Source of the DNA: Omphiscola glabra
Taxonomy: Eukaryota; Mollusca; Gastropoda; Lymnaeidae
Assembly: GCA_964017045.1 (NCBI GenBank)
Contig: OZ024794.1
Location: forward strand, 19,469,617-19,533,616
Reading direction: 5' to 3'
Length of the DNA: 64,000 nucleotides
Below the pieces are notes generated by a model. The model saw only the letters and a program-made list of their open reading frames with translations. It was not told the origin of the DNA and did not search any database. This document shows, piece after piece, positions 32,985 to 45,054 of the stretch (positions are counted from its first letter, which is position 1; the number at the start of each line of letters is the position of its first letter). The position numbers and the translations under genes are program-made.

Positions 32985-33082
32985 ATGCATACGTTGAAAT
33001 TCATAATAAACAACGTAATAAAAATAAAATAAATCTCAATTTATTGGGATCAATAAAAGAATCTTATCTTATCTTATCTTAA
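32985..33082 (+). mobile_element. Probable retroposon 3' tail
   Basis: ATAAAATAAATCTCAATTTA, then TTGGGATCAATAAAAGAATC, and a run of (CTTAT)n. Such pentamer-tailed ends terminate many invertebrate LINEs and SINEs. No coding part is present. Confidence 0.45.
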
Positions 33083-33084
33083 CA

Positions 33085-33595
33085 AATTTTTTCCAAATTA
33101 GCCTATGGCATCTACTGCAAAAATTACCCCTCCCCCTTTGTTTAATTTGAAAATATGTATATATTTATATATTTATTTGATTAAAAAATTGCTTAACTCT
33201 AAGTGAAGAATCCAGTGTACAAATATTGCGATATTTCGATTCTAAATATAGCTCTCTAGGAGAACCAAAAAACTAAATTTAGTCTTCAGATAATGAATAC
33301 ACACGCAGCACTCGCCCATATCTTCTAGACAAGCAGTGTAACCCATGAAACTAGGAACCATTGTTCTAAAGGTTAAGTATGACGTCACTGGTACAGGAAA
33401 AAGCACGGCTTTCGCTAAAAGACTCCAATTTAACATTCATTTCCTGGCCAAACGCTAGCTAATAGACCAGTAGCTTGGCAAGTAGGTGGTAATTGCCACT
33501 ACAATAGAGGTATTTAGCCACTACCATAGAGATAGTTTAGATGCATTGCCTTATTATTTTTGTAAACAAGAAAATGAATATTGTAACAAAAGGCA
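33085..33595. other. Intergenic DNA, nothing recognised
   Basis: AT-rich with no recognised gene. Confidence 0.45.
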
Positions 33596-33599
33596 CCAC

Positions 33600-33805
33600 T
33601 ATCTATGCTACAACACCACCCATATTACAACAGTATCCCATATTACAACACTATCCATACTAAAACACTACCCATGCTGCAACACTACCCATGCTGCAAC
33701 ACTACCCATGCTGCAACACTACCCATACTACAACACTACCCATACTACAACACTACCCATACTTTAGTACTACACACACTACAACACCACCAATGCAAAA
33801 CGATC
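33600..33805. repeat. Minisatellite, unit about 17 bp, about 12 copies
   Basis: ACAACACTACCCATACT and GCTGCAACACTACCCAT variants in blocks. Confidence 0.93.
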
Positions 33806-34129
33806 CTTACTCTATAACGCCACTGACACACTAAGACTACATAACTCATCCATGAAGCCCGCCTTGTTCCCGTCAAATCTAACAATAATAGTAATCAAAT
33901 GTGTGGTTGACAGAGTTTCGCCATTTCTTGCTGAACATCAGCCACACGACGCCTGTGCAGACACACTCTAGAATTTATTGACCATTTAAAAGTTACTTAA
34001 ATTTAAATCACTCTTGAACTTACACACGCGGTTGACACAAATTTAATAACAAATTAATAAAGTGCCTTTTTTTTTTAATTGTTGGATTATTTTGGCCCAC
34101 CATGCTCCCCCCGCCCCCAGTTAACTCCC

Positions 34130-34585
34130 CCAATTTAAGTGCGTTCCTATTAAGGTCCCATCTCTTAACTGCGTTCCAATTAAGGCTCCATCTCTTTACT
34201 GCGTTCCTATTAAGGTTCCATCTCTTAACTGCGTTCCTATTAAGGAACCATCTCTTTACTGTATTCCTATTAAGGCCCCATCTCTTTACTGCGTTCCAAT
34301 TAAGGCTCCATCTCTTTACTGCGTTCCTATTAAGGTTCCATCTCTTAACTGCGTTCCTATTAAGGAACCATCTCTTTACTGTATTCCTATTAAGGCCCCA
34401 TCTCTTTACTGCGTTCCAATTAAGGCCCCATCTCTTTACTGCGTTCCAATTAAGGCCCCATCTCTTTACTGCGTTCCAATTAAGGCCCCATCTTTTTACT
34501 GCGTTCCAATTAAGGCCCCATCTCTTTACTGCGTTCCAATTAAGGCCCCATCTCTTTACTGCGTTCCAATTAAGGCCCTTTCACC
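34130..34585. repeat. Minisatellite, unit 30 bp, about 15 copies
   Basis: CTTTACTGCGTTCCAATTAA plus GGCCCCATCT. Higher-order structure is visible: a block of four variant units at about 34186-34275 is repeated at 34306-34395. The in-phase Leu/Thr/Phe/Arg frame (34102-34608) is a by-product. Confidence 0.95.
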
Positions 34586-34661
34586 TTGCTACTTCTGTTT
34601 GCTATTAATATTAAAATTGCCTTGCTCGTGTAAGGGATGCAAGATTTTAGCGCTTTTTATT

Positions 34662-35106
34662 TGTAGCCGTGTGGTGGCGTAGCTTACAGTTTAAATACAC
34701 AAACAAGGAAATGCAGGTCTGAGAACTATAGCTTTTAATATAGTGGCACAATCCGTTTTCCCACACACTATGTCCACACTCCGTAACACAGCTCACAAGT
34801 ACAAGGGGCCCCGGGTTCAATTTTCCACTGGCTTATATAGTCGCAATGATGTCCACGTCATGAGCTGTTTTACCAGTGTCCCATGGGACAGGCATACCCA
34901 GCTCAGTGGTGGGACAGGCATACCCAGCTCAGTGAATCTGAACACGCCTGGCGTAAAACATCGTGCCACAGGCGCGTGTTCTCTTTGCCCCATAGGTGGC
35001 ACCCTGCCACCTGCCACATAGGTGGCACCCAGACACATAGGTGGCACCTAGACACAAAAAATGATAATGGAAAATGATACATACACCCCGCACACTGCCA
35101 CATCCA
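34662..35106 (-). repeat. 3' LTR (left copy)
   Basis: Starts TGTAGCCGTGTGGTGGCG on the + strand, contains GGGGCCCCGGGTTCAATTTT and GGACAGGCATACCCAGCTCA (the latter duplicated here), and has extra copies of ATAGGTGGCACC near its end compared with the right LTR. Confidence 0.88.
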
Positions 35107-35500
35107 CCCCAACTGTTGAAATCCCAGCGTCCTCGCTGGGTCTACTACAAACAATAGCCCAGAAATTTCCAAAAAATGCGGGAACATATAAAAATAGTTT
35201 AGCCTCGAAAACAGACATAAAAAAGTACATAGAAAATCGTGTATTTACACACAGTGAGCTTAGCCCACCCCAACAATGTCCCCAAATATAATTCAAAAAG
35301 GCTATCATTCTATATTTGTCACTTACTGTTATCATTTCACCGCCCTCATTGCTTGAAGCCCAGCGGCCTCGCTGGCTCTACTACAACCGTAGCAATATTT
35401 GCAATACAAAAATACAACAAATTCAGAGAGCGATCAAAAATATTTACAAAATTAAAACATTTAGATAAATCAACAACTAGTTTCTTTTTGTGCCACTGCC

Positions 35501-36145
35501 TCATGTCTGCTTTTCTCGATGTGCGATGCGTAGTGATCTGCGTGGAATGATTGGTGGAGGTACTACTTGCGTTGTGGTCACGTGTTTACCTCGTGCCTGT
35601 GACGAATGTTGGGGAGCAGTAATGGCAGGTACACGCGTGTAATGCTGTTTTCGCAAAACCTGTTTTGACGGGATAGCATCTAAACTGGAAACGCTTGATT
35701 TTGAATCTGAACTAAATGTCCTTTTCTGTGATGCTGAGCCAATATCTTCCAGGTACCTTATAGGCATTGTACTGGAAGTTTTTGATGGTGAAACCATGGC
35801 AGAGATTGAATCCTCTGTTTGATGGGTTTCTTCCATTGGATCACTTACATTTTTTAATAAAATGTCAGATTTCGCAAAAAATTTCAGAACTTCTCCCGTA
35901 GAATTAAAAACTTGTGCTTTGGTTTTCAGTGTTACTGTGTGGTTCATGATGACGGTTTTTCTGTCCATATCTGGGCTATCTGCCAGCTGTTTTGGTGCCA
36001 CAGAATCCTTCTGTAGTACAGTGTCAGAAAAATTAACTGTTGATCTCGTCCTAATATTTTGACTGTCAATATGAACAGCTGTTTTAGTCACACGTTGGGG
36101 TTGAAGTTTGGGAGTCTGATTTGTGTCTGCTTGTGGACCGCACAT
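35501..36145 (-). pseudogene. Pol C-terminal tail of the LTR element
   Basis: A 214-codon minus frame of low-complexity, Ser/Thr-rich sequence ending PRRSLRIAHREKQT. The PRRS-R-I-type terminus is typical of the tail after integrase in Gypsy-type polyproteins. No catalytic domain is present. Assignment rests on the ending and on the position just inside the 3' LTR. Confidence 0.6.
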
Positions 36146-36174
36146 TCTCAGATTTAGTTCTTACAACAATAGGT

Positions 36175-36658
36175 CTAGACTGACCAGGTGTAGGCCTTGA
36201 CATCCCTGCGTAAGGCGGGTGGTTGTAGACCTTGGATGAATACGTCACGCAGTATGTCTTCTGTGAGAATGCCAGGTCGTGCAGAATTGGCTAGCATGAT
36301 GTTGCGCGATTCTATCGCATAGTCATCGACTGTTTCACCAAGGTGTTGCTGCCATCGGTAGAATGCAGCAGATAGTGTTGTGACCGTCACAGCTATCACC
36401 CCAGTTCTGCAAAATCAAGTGCAGTAGTTTATCTGGAGTGTCTATAGTAGCAACAGCTTGATCCAGAATGTCAAGACGAGCACGTCCCTCCAGGGCTCCA
36501 ATTATCCAGATGACCGCTGTGGCTGCGGGCATCGGCTGAAGATGCAGGAACAGTCTCGCTTCCCTCACAAACTGCTCTGTCTTGCTCTCACCATCAATTT
36601 TGGACAGCTTGAGTAGACTGTTAGAAAGGGGAAAATGTTCTACGGCCCTTTGCTCCAT
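36175..36658 (-). pseudogene. Gag fragment of the LTR element (frameshifted)
   Basis: Two overlapping minus frames (36658-36335 and 36399-36175) give a Gag capsid-like region: WIIGALEGRARLDILDQAV, then after a frame change FYRWQQHLGETVDDYA, LANSARPGILTEDILRDVF and GLQPPALRRDVKAY. This is the retrotransposon gag pattern of a 'Q..GE.v.dy...l' helix followed by 'f..GL.p.lr..v'. It starts 90 bp from the 5' LTR and is interrupted before any zinc knuckle. Confidence 0.85.
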
Positions 36659-36726
36659 CGGTCGTTCTATGTGTGTTCTGTCGATCTATGCTTGTTACCT
36701 TTTCTGTAAAAACTGTCCAAATAAAA

Positions 36727-36743
36727 CCCTGCCGTCGACGCCA
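36727..36743 (-). other. Candidate primer-binding site
   Basis: On the minus strand TGGCGTCGACGGCAGGG begins four bases after the 5' LTR. The TGG start and spacing are right for a primer site. I cannot assign the tRNA. Confidence 0.5.
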
Positions 36744-36747
36744 AAAC

Positions 36748-37129
36748 TGTAGCCGTGTGGTGGCGTATACAGTTTAAATACACAAACAATGAAATGCAGG
36801 TCTGAGAACTATGGCTTTTAATTCAGTGGTACAATCCGTTTTCACACGCAATACAATCCAATGTCCACACTCCGTAACACAGCTCACAAGTACAAGGGGC
36901 CCCGGGTTCAATTTTCCCCTGGCTTATATAGTCCCGATGATGTCCACGTCATGAGCTGCTTACCAGTCCCCAGTGGGACAGGCATACCCAGCTCAGTGAA
37001 TCTGAACACGCCTGGCGTACAACATCGTGCCATAGGCGCGTGTTCTCTTTGCCACACAAGTGGCACCCTGCCACATAGTTGGCACCCAGCCACATCTAAA
37101 ACATGATGCCTACATCCCGCCACAAATCA
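36748..37129 (-). repeat. 5' LTR (right copy)
   Basis: About 382 bp, beginning TGTAGCCGTGTGGTGGCG on the + strand and ending CCCGCCACAAATCA. On the minus strand this gives TGATTTGTGG...GGCTACA. Confidence 0.88.
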
Positions 37130-37134
37130 TTATT

Positions 37135-38998
37135 GAAAACTACAATTATAACATGGTAAGAGCTCATGCCTTAAAATAGTACACCGCTCGAGAATCATCT
37201 GCCATTGAGCTACCACAACGCCTGTAAATGTTTGCACTAAATACCTAACACGTCACCTAATCCTAATTTACCCCACGCGTGTCCCTGTCATAAGTTTTAT
37301 GCGAGCCCATATTGTAATCTATTCATTGAAATGGTAAATAGTTTCATTTGATACCAGTAACACGTCTAACTCTATTATAACGCTCGAGCGCTGTACTGGT
37401 ACTTTGTATATTAATATGTGCATGTTTGCACTAGGAATTTTTATGGTCTAAAACTAAAGTTAAAATAGCATTGTCCCCCACGGCTTTACCGCCTTGCTGT
37501 TCAGTAAAAATATACACTACAGATCCTTCACGTGAATGTTAGTAATTAAAATCTGGATAACTCATATTACGTTTTCAGCTGACGGAAATTTAGTGTTTAA
37601 ATGCCATGAACGGACATAATAATTGTGAAGTATTTGAGTAAATAATAAATCATTCATAATGGCAAGGTGTCGAAACTCCAGCATCAGAGTTTATTCAACT
37701 ACTGACGTCATGAGCTGGGTTGTCATGTCAATGACAAATTGCTAAAAATAGACGGAGGCGTGGCTCTAACAAAATGCATACATTTTGTTCAGAAAAAGGG
37801 AAATACCCGATACCAAATCCAATATATATATATAACTTAGTCACAGTGAAGTGAATTGTAGCCACATTCTAAATATTTTCATTTCAATTTTTTTTTAAAA
37901 ATGAATAGATTTCAAGACGCCTGCTTTGCATCTATCAATTAAATTAATAAATGGTAATATTTATTTGTTAAACACTGGAATAAAATCATTTTAATAACTT
38001 TTAGAACGCTTTCGAGTGATATAAGATTTATTTACTTAAAATTCGCTGCAGACTTTTCAAATAATTGGTAAATACTGAAATTCATATGTCAACCAGTGTT
38101 TTTGAGACCTAAGTACATGAACAAACTATGTTTTTCATAGCAACAACAACTAAGACAATATTTTGTTAAATCCATTAAAATATTTTGAAAAAGAGGAAGA
38201 TGGTGGAGTGAAGTTACATAAAATTGACTATTACAATTATAAAGTCGAAATAAAAAATCCAAGAATTTAAATACACAAAAAAAAAAAAATTACAGAATCG
38301 TCAGAATCTATTATTGACGGACAATCAAACGCATGAACAGAATAACGTGCAGAGATGTGGCTGTCTCCTCCCGACTGTGGTAACTTTGAAGATCATGGGA
38401 GCAGATGGACATCACGGCTAACAGGGAACTCTTATTTTAAAACATTATGATAATACTAGTGAAATGATCAAGGGACACCCATGGCGGCTCTGTACTTGTA
38501 CAAATTGTGGCGCATAAACTATGGGGCAATATATTACACTAGGGAGCCATAAAAAAGTTACTGGGGAGTCCAGATAGAAAGGCGGCCGATTGGGAATTGT
38601 GATGTATGGGAGAGGACCAAAAACATTTTTTTTCCAAGTCGTACTTAAAAACTTGCAATCACCAGTTATATTAAAAACATCTAAAGCAATACCCTTAGGC
38701 ATAAGGATTTTATTTAAAATGTATCAATCAACTCATCATTAACTTGATTTAACAGAAAAAAAAACTAAATATGTATACCTTTTGCGATACCCTGGCCTGT
38801 CGCGAAATGGTATCTCACCTCATAATCACAACTAGCAGGTTCCAACACCTTTGGCTTCTCCCAAATTTTTTAAACAAATAGTAACATATAACTAATTTTA
38901 TTCGGAAAGACTGGATCCTCCAGGAAAAAAGCTGAGTTAGCAATACTGTAGTGTCAGTATTATTATACTGAATGAAAGCAGCCCCAGCTTTATACTAA
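37135..38998. other. AT-rich intergenic DNA
   Basis: No recognisable gene, element end or tandem array. A short TATATATATAT run occurs near 37824. Confidence 0.5.
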
Positions 38999-39048
38999 AA
39001 CTCTCCCTCTCTCACTCTCCCTCTCTCTCTATATATATATATATATAT
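38999..39048. repeat. CT and AT microsatellites
   Basis: CTCTCCCTCTCTC repeats followed by ATATATAT. Confidence 0.9.
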
Positions 39049-40220
39049 GTACTGAGAGTCATGATAAAAACATATATATAATAAATAAAAATTTCCACAA
39101 GTTTAAAAACAATTTCCGGCACATTCATTATTTCTCCGTCGTTAACAATCCTAGGATCCATCTTTAGGACGCTGTCAGATAGCGTTAGACGGCCGTCAGG
39201 ATGTCACCATTCCATGGTGTCTTTAGGTCGTGTACTGAGTCCATCTCGAGATAATAACATCAGCTAGTACGGCTCCTTACCCCCTTTATGACGTTAGGAT
39301 GTGACGGGCGGGAAGCTTGCTCTCGCCACAATGTCTCGTGGCATTTATCTCAGTTCTTAGTTTAAGAAATTGATTTTTGTTTACGGAACTATTTGATATT
39401 GGCAAAATTCACTTCATCGAAGAAGTCATGATTTGTGTGTGCTTAGCCAACAGATGTTTAAAACGATTTTGTGGTACTAGCTTGATCCATAATATATCTT
39501 GTGTATCACTTGTATAAATATTATTCAATAAATACATTTCGACATGAATTAACCGCTATGAATAGCATTTTCGGATTTCTGGTGCAAAAGGGAATGCTGC
39601 CCCCCCCCCCTTTTTTCAAACCCAAAACCACTGCTTACGGAGGTGATCTCCAGTTATGTCACTCGCACCACTGATCTGAGGGCGTCAGTTAGCTTTTGAA
39701 AACTTGGGGAAAGGAAACACAAGAAAAATGTTCTTTTTATTATTTTTTTCCGGTTCTTTATACATCTATCATTTTGCAAAGCCCCCTATAATGAAATATA
39801 CTGTCAACAACATTTGGTAAAGGGTTCTAAACCATTTTTTTTTACCCTTTGGACAACATGGCACATTTCAGCTTCTATTTCGCACCACCATTTGTTTCCT
39901 TGACGATTTAGATGAATACTCCCATCATGCAAGATTTTGACGTTTCGGCTTAGAGCCCTCACCAGAAAACAAGACATAAAGAAGTATAACAAGAATCAGA
40001 TCACAGTAAAAAAAAACCAAAAAATTTTAGAGATTTCCTTTTTGTTGAAATTCACTTCCTGTAATCCTACATCCGGCCACAAACACAACTTGAATGCAGT
40101 CCATCAATTATTATCTAAAATTTAAGAGAGTGTTAGGCCTTAAATCCTCCTGGGAAATATTTAACTTAAGGAATGTTTATATACACTAAATTACTATAAA
40201 TTTTTAAATAAAAAATATTA
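39049..40220. other. Intergenic DNA; CpG-richer patch at 39120-39340
   Basis: A patch with GACGGCCGTCAGG and GTGACGGGCGGG stands out in GC content but shows no open frame or splice pair I trust. Poly-C lies near 39600-39610. Confidence 0.4.
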
Positions 40221-40224
40221 GCGT

Positions 40225-40585
40225 CATTTTGAAGGGGATACTTAAAACTGTTACCTCTAAGGCTGGTGACTTTTATCAAGCGTCATTGTGAAGGGGATCC
40301 TTGTACACTAGTACCTCTAAGGCTGGTGACTTTTATCAAGCGTCATTGTGAAGGGGATCCTTGTACACTAGTACCTCTAAGGCTGGTGACTTTTATCAAG
40401 CGTCATTGTGAAGGGGATCCTTGTACACTAGTACCTCTAGGGGCTGGTGAATTTTATCAAGCGTCATTGTGAAGGGGATCCTTGTACACTAGTACCTCTA
40501 AGGCTGGTGACTTTTATCAAGCGTCACTGTGAAGAGGATCCTTATACACGAGTACCTCTAAGGCTGGTGACTTTTATCAAGGCGT
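40225..40585. repeat. Minisatellite, unit 60 bp, about 6 copies
   Basis: AAGGCTGGTGACTTTTATCA, AGCGTCATTGTGAAGGGGAT, CCTTGTACACTAGTACCTCT. The central copies are identical. A 20-residue periodic frame (MTFIKRHCEGDPCT...) results from the 60-bp unit. Confidence 0.96.
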
Positions 40586-40587
40586 AT

Positions 40588-41730
40588 ACACTACTTGTGA
40601 CAGCAAGGGATTGCGTGACACATGGCTGACATACTAGTGACAGCAAGAGATTGCCTGACACATGGCTGACATACTAGTGACAGCAAGAGATTGGCTGACA
40701 CATGGCTGACATACTTGTGACAGCACAAGAGATTGCCTGACACATGGCTGACATACTTGTGACAGCACAAGAGATTGCCTGACACATGACTAACATACTT
40801 GCGACTGCAAGGGATTGGCTGACACATGGCTGACATACTAGTGACAGCACAAGAGATTGCCTGACACATGACTAACATACTTGCGACTGCAAGGGATTGG
40901 CTGACACATGGCTGACATACTAGTGACAGCAAGGGATTGCCTGATACATGACTGACATACTAGTGACAGCAAGGGATTGGCTGACACATGGCTGACATAC
41001 TTGTGACAGCACAAGAGATTGCCTGACACATGGCTGACATACTTGTGACAGCACAAGAGATTGCCTGACACATGACTAACATACTTGTGACTGTAAGGGA
41101 TTGCCTGACACATGGCTGACATACTAGTGACAGCAAGGGATTGCCTGACACATGTCTGACATACTAGTGACAGCAAGGGATTGCCTGACACATGGCTGAC
41201 ATACTTGTGACAGCACAAGAGATTGCCTGACACATGGCTGACATACTTGTGACAGCACAAGAGATTGCCTGACACATGGCTGACATACTAGTGACAGCAA
41301 GGGATTGCCTGACACATGTCTGACATACTAGTGACAGCAAGGGATTGCCTGACACATGGCTGACATACTAGTGACAGCAAGGGATTGCCTGACACATGGC
41401 TGACATACTAGTGACAGCAAGGGATTGCCTGACACATGGCTGACATACTAGTGACAGCAAGGGATTGCCTGACACATGTCTGACATACTAGTGACAGCAA
41501 GGGATTGCCTGACACATGGCTGACATACTAGTGACAGCAAGGGATTGCCTGACACATGTCTGACATACTAGTGACAGCAAGGGATTGCCTGACACATGTC
41601 TGACATACTAGTGACAGCAAGGGATTGCCTGACACATGTCTTACATACTAGTGACAGCAAGGGATTGCCTGACACATGGCTGACATACTAGTGACAGCAA
41701 GGGATTGCCTGACACATGGCTGACATTCAG
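40588..41730. repeat. Minisatellite, unit 40 bp, about 28 copies
   Basis: CACATGGCTGACATACTAGT plus GACAGCAAGGGATTGCCTGA. Left copies include 42-bp variants with GACAGCACAAGAGATTG; right copies are almost uniform 40-mers. It follows the 60-bp array without a gap. There is no spacer variation, so it is not a CRISPR-like array. Confidence 0.97.
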
Positions 41731-41944
41731 TCCGTCCAATATGATATGTATGACATATAATACATAACCTCACATGACGAACGTGGTAACATCAGTTATC
41801 AACAGTTTCTACTGTATCGGCAGCTGCTGTCTTTTGGGTCGCCAGCATGAAGAAGCGCACTAACGTCTTTGCCTTAAAGGTTGACAGGAATAGAGGGGGC
41901 GGGGGAAATTTTCACCGTTAGCAGTGAATGCTTTGAAGGAGTAC

Positions 41945-42425
41945 ACCTGATACGTTTACAACTGGTGTGTACACCTGGTATGTGCACATCTGGCATGTGT
42001 ACGTCTGGTACGTGTACTCCTGGTATATTTACATCTGGTATGTGTTTTCCTGGTATGTGCACATCAGGTATATGTACATCTGGTATGTGTACATATGGCA
42101 TGTGTACACCTGGTATTTGTACACCTGGTATGTGCACATCTGGCATGTGTACGTCTGGTACGTGTACTCCTGGTATATTTACATCTGGTATGTGTTTTTC
42201 CTGGTATGTGCACATCAGGTATATGTACATCGGGTATGTGTACATAAGGCATGTGTACACCTGGTATTTGTACACCTGGCAAGTGTACACCTGGTACGTG
42301 TACACCTGGTATTTGTACACCTGGTATGTGTGTATCTGATATGTGTACGCCTGGTATGTGTACACCTGGTACGTGTACACCTGGTATGTGTGTCCTACAA
42401 CTGCGTCTGGTACATGTGACCTCAT
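41945..42425. repeat. Minisatellite, unit 15 bp, about 31 copies
   Basis: TACACCTGGTATGTG units with ACATCTGGTATGTGC and GTCTGGTACGTGTAC variants. A block of about 135 bp is itself duplicated (about 41970-42085 and 42105-42220). The 15-bp period leaves pentapeptide frames open on both strands; up to 183 codons are by-products. Confidence 0.96.
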
Positions 42426-42690
42426 TAGGTAATCACAATTTCAGAAGACATGTAAGAACAATTATGAGGACATGATACAGTTGATTGCATGGGTTCTCAA
42501 TATTTGAATTGGTATCCTCTGACATCTTCAATGAGCCCGCATTGAGAGAGTCATATCAAAATGTCAGAATCGTTTGATTATAATGTTATTTTCATTTCAT
42601 TATTTTAAAAAAAAAATACAAAAATACAAAAATACACCCTGCTTCTACTGTTATAAAAAAACATTTTCTATTTACTCGAAAATTAAAAAC
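42426..42690. other. Intergenic DNA, nothing firm
   Basis: GGGTTCTCAATATTTGAATT at about 42490 vaguely resembles a hAT end but no partner end is visible. Confidence 0.35.
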
Positions 42691-42691
42691 C

Positions 42692-43135
42692 ATGGCATCA
42701 CATTTTTGCATTACATCATGGAATAACATCATGGAACAACATCATGGAATAACATCTTGCATCATATCATGGAATAACATCATCGCATCACATTATTGCA
42801 TCACATCATGGAATAACTTCATGGAATAACATCATGACATCGCATCATGGCTCCACATCATGGCATCACACCACGAGATCAAATCATGGAATAACATAAT
42901 GGAATAACATCATGGTATCACATCATGACATCACATCATGGCATCACATCATGGAATAGCATCATGACATCACATTATGTCATCACATCACAGGATCACA
43001 TCATGGAATAACAGAATGGAATAACATCATGGCATCACATCATGACATCACATCATTGCATCACATCGTGGCATTACATCATTGAATAACATCATGGCAG
43101 CACATCATGAAATAACATCATGGCATCTCATTATG
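42692..43135. repeat. Diverged minisatellite of about 12-bp units
   Basis: ACATCATGGAATA and TCACATCATGGCA units, about 35 copies with many substitutions. Confidence 0.93.
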
Positions 43136-44490
43136 TACTTTAGCGAGCCACAGTAAGGGGCGGATTGTGAGAACGAAAGTGAACCAACGCTACACATTAC
43201 ATATGGAATAATGAATATTTTACTTCTCATTTAGAAACTTCATTAGAACAAATAAATGTTATAATTAAATCAAGTATTCCCTTATCTATAGTAACCTGTT
43301 CTTGTATAAAAAAACATAATGAGCCGAATGTATTTATTCAGATTGAGACGGATAAATAAATGCTCTGCTAATGGTGATGCAGGGGAGTTAACTAAAATAA
43401 TAACTAAATATTATTTTTTGAGTTGATTCCCTGAATTATCTTTAAAAAAAAAAAAAAAATTAAAAAAAAATTAAAATTGTTGAAATATTTTAGTGACGTA
43501 ATTTTGACAAAGATGTAGAAGTTTCGCCAGTCTTCTTCTATGCGCACCAAACTTAACTCTCACTAGGATAAGAGGAATCTAGATGAAGTTAAGCTCAAGA
43601 TGGCATAGAATCAACTCACCACATAACTATTCTCAAGTCAAGTGTAATATGATTTATTTTTTTTACCTTTGTGTCGTGAAACATATTTCTTCCCCACGTG
43701 TCTATAAAGGCACTGGACATGTGACCAATGGATTTAAAAATTGTCTGAGTTCCGATAGCTACATATAATATGCCTGTATCATGAGGTTAATCTTTCAAAT
43801 TTGTGACCCCAGGGAGACTCTATTCAATGAAAGTGTCATCACCAAATAATTAGAATTCAGGAGCATGGGCGGACGCACTATGGGTCAAGTTGGGTCACAT
43901 GGACCACCCTAGAAAAAGAGTAAAATAATACTAAAAAAATAATATTTTCACTTTGTCTCAATTAATTTTAAATATTTTATATAAAAATAAATCGTATTTC
44001 TTTGAATATGTCACACATTACAAAAGAAATCATTTGATGATAATGAGTGTAAGACATACTGTAACTTGACAACTGTGTCCACATCAACGACACTGACAAG
44101 AGAGGACCAGCAAGCTGAAAAACAAACGAAAAGTAGCGATTCACCACTTCACGCATCGCTCAAATTTGACACTGAAATATCAACACATAATAATTTTGGC
44201 TGTGATAGGGCAAATAAGGATTTTGATTTGGGTCAATGTGTTCAGTCAACATCTCAACTGTCCGATGTTTTACTCACACCGACCAAAAGATAGTTACAAT
44301 GTCAGTGAGGATAGTTTTGGCCACACAAAAAAACACGCTGTTCTGGGTTATGCCTGGTTCTGGTTCTAGTAGGGTACGTTGCTGCATCCATGTACTGGCA
44401 TATGTGCAACGGTTGGGGAAGCGATGCCAGGGCAGCCTTGAAGCTTTCGATAGATGTCGAGTTCATGGCGGTATTGTCCAGGTGGTTCCA
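43136..44490. other. Intergenic DNA, nothing firm
   Basis: AT-rich with poly-A near 43442-43470. GGGCGGACGCACTATGGGTC at about 43869 looks like a transposon end but no partner end was found. Confidence 0.45.
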
Positions 44491-44494
44491 AGCG

Positions 44495-44791
44495 TATCCG
44501 GAAATTTGATCGAAAGAAATTTGGTCGACGGAAAATTGATCGACGGAAATTTGATCGAACTGACATTTGGTCGAATCGTTTTTTTTATTTATACGTTAAA
44601 ATTTTTCGTCAAATTTCTTTTTGAACGCATTATTTTGTTTTACTATATAGTATAGTGCGTTCAAAAAGTAATTTGACGAAAATTTTAACTTCTCGACTGA
44701 AAAAAAGATTCGACCACATTTCGGTTCAATCAAATTACCGTCGATCAATTTTCCGTCGACGAAATTTCTTTCGATCAAATTTCCGGTAACC
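44495..44791. mobile_element. Palindromic Mutator-like MITE
   Basis: A 297-bp near-perfect palindrome. Arms of about 145 bp start TATCCGGAAATTTGATCG (left) and, read inversely, GGTTACCGGAAATTTGATCG (right), and meet at TACTATATAGTA (about 44641). An 11-bp sequence GGTTCCAAGCG flanks both sides (44484-44494, 44792-44802). Target duplications of 9-11 bp with long terminal inverted repeats are typical of Mutator-like elements. GGTCGACGG / GATCGACGG direct motifs repeat inside each arm. It has no coding capacity. Confidence 0.88.
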
Positions 44792-45054
44792 GGTTCCAAG
44801 CGATTACTGTGCGTGGGAAGAGTGATTGTTTATGTTGCACTGTGTTACTCCGAGGCAAAGTGAAGCATTTGCTATTGTTCCGGGTGTAATTTCTCATGGG
44901 GTTGTCAGAGGTTAAGTCAGTGTTTAGTTAGTGTTTGGCTCTGATTAGTCAAACTGGTTTCTGTGTGGTGAGATAATTGTTTGATCAGTTTTCTTCGTGG
45001 CTTGCCTATTCTAGTCCTCTTAAAAGTCCAGTATTTATTTTGTGTTCTTTCCCC

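Larger units (their letters stand above)
34662..37129 (-). mobile_element. Second internally deleted Ty3/Gypsy-like LTR retrotransposon
   Basis: A 2.5-kb minus-strand element with LTRs at about 36748-37129 (5') and 34662-35106 (3'), a primer-site candidate at 36727-36743, a gag fragment next to the 5' LTR and a pol tail next to the 3' LTR. TTATT flanks both sides (34657-34661, 37130-37134), a 5-bp target duplication. A short hairpin-forming segment (CCCAGCG...CGCTGG with CTACTACAA) occurs twice, near 35122-35160 and 35357-35392. The LTRs differ by many substitutions and indels, so this insertion is older than the one at 23.7-28.6 kb. Protease, polymerase and integrase are gone. Confidence 0.88.

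Noticed and set aside
40588..41730. Regular 40-bp repeats that look at first like a CRISPR array
   Set aside because: Units are head-to-tail with no variable spacers, and the setting is a eukaryotic genome.
41874..42475. Cys-rich pentapeptide frames on both strands (CTPGM-type)
   Set aside because: They are explained by a 15-bp minisatellite. There is no start context, signal peptide or unique flanking domain.
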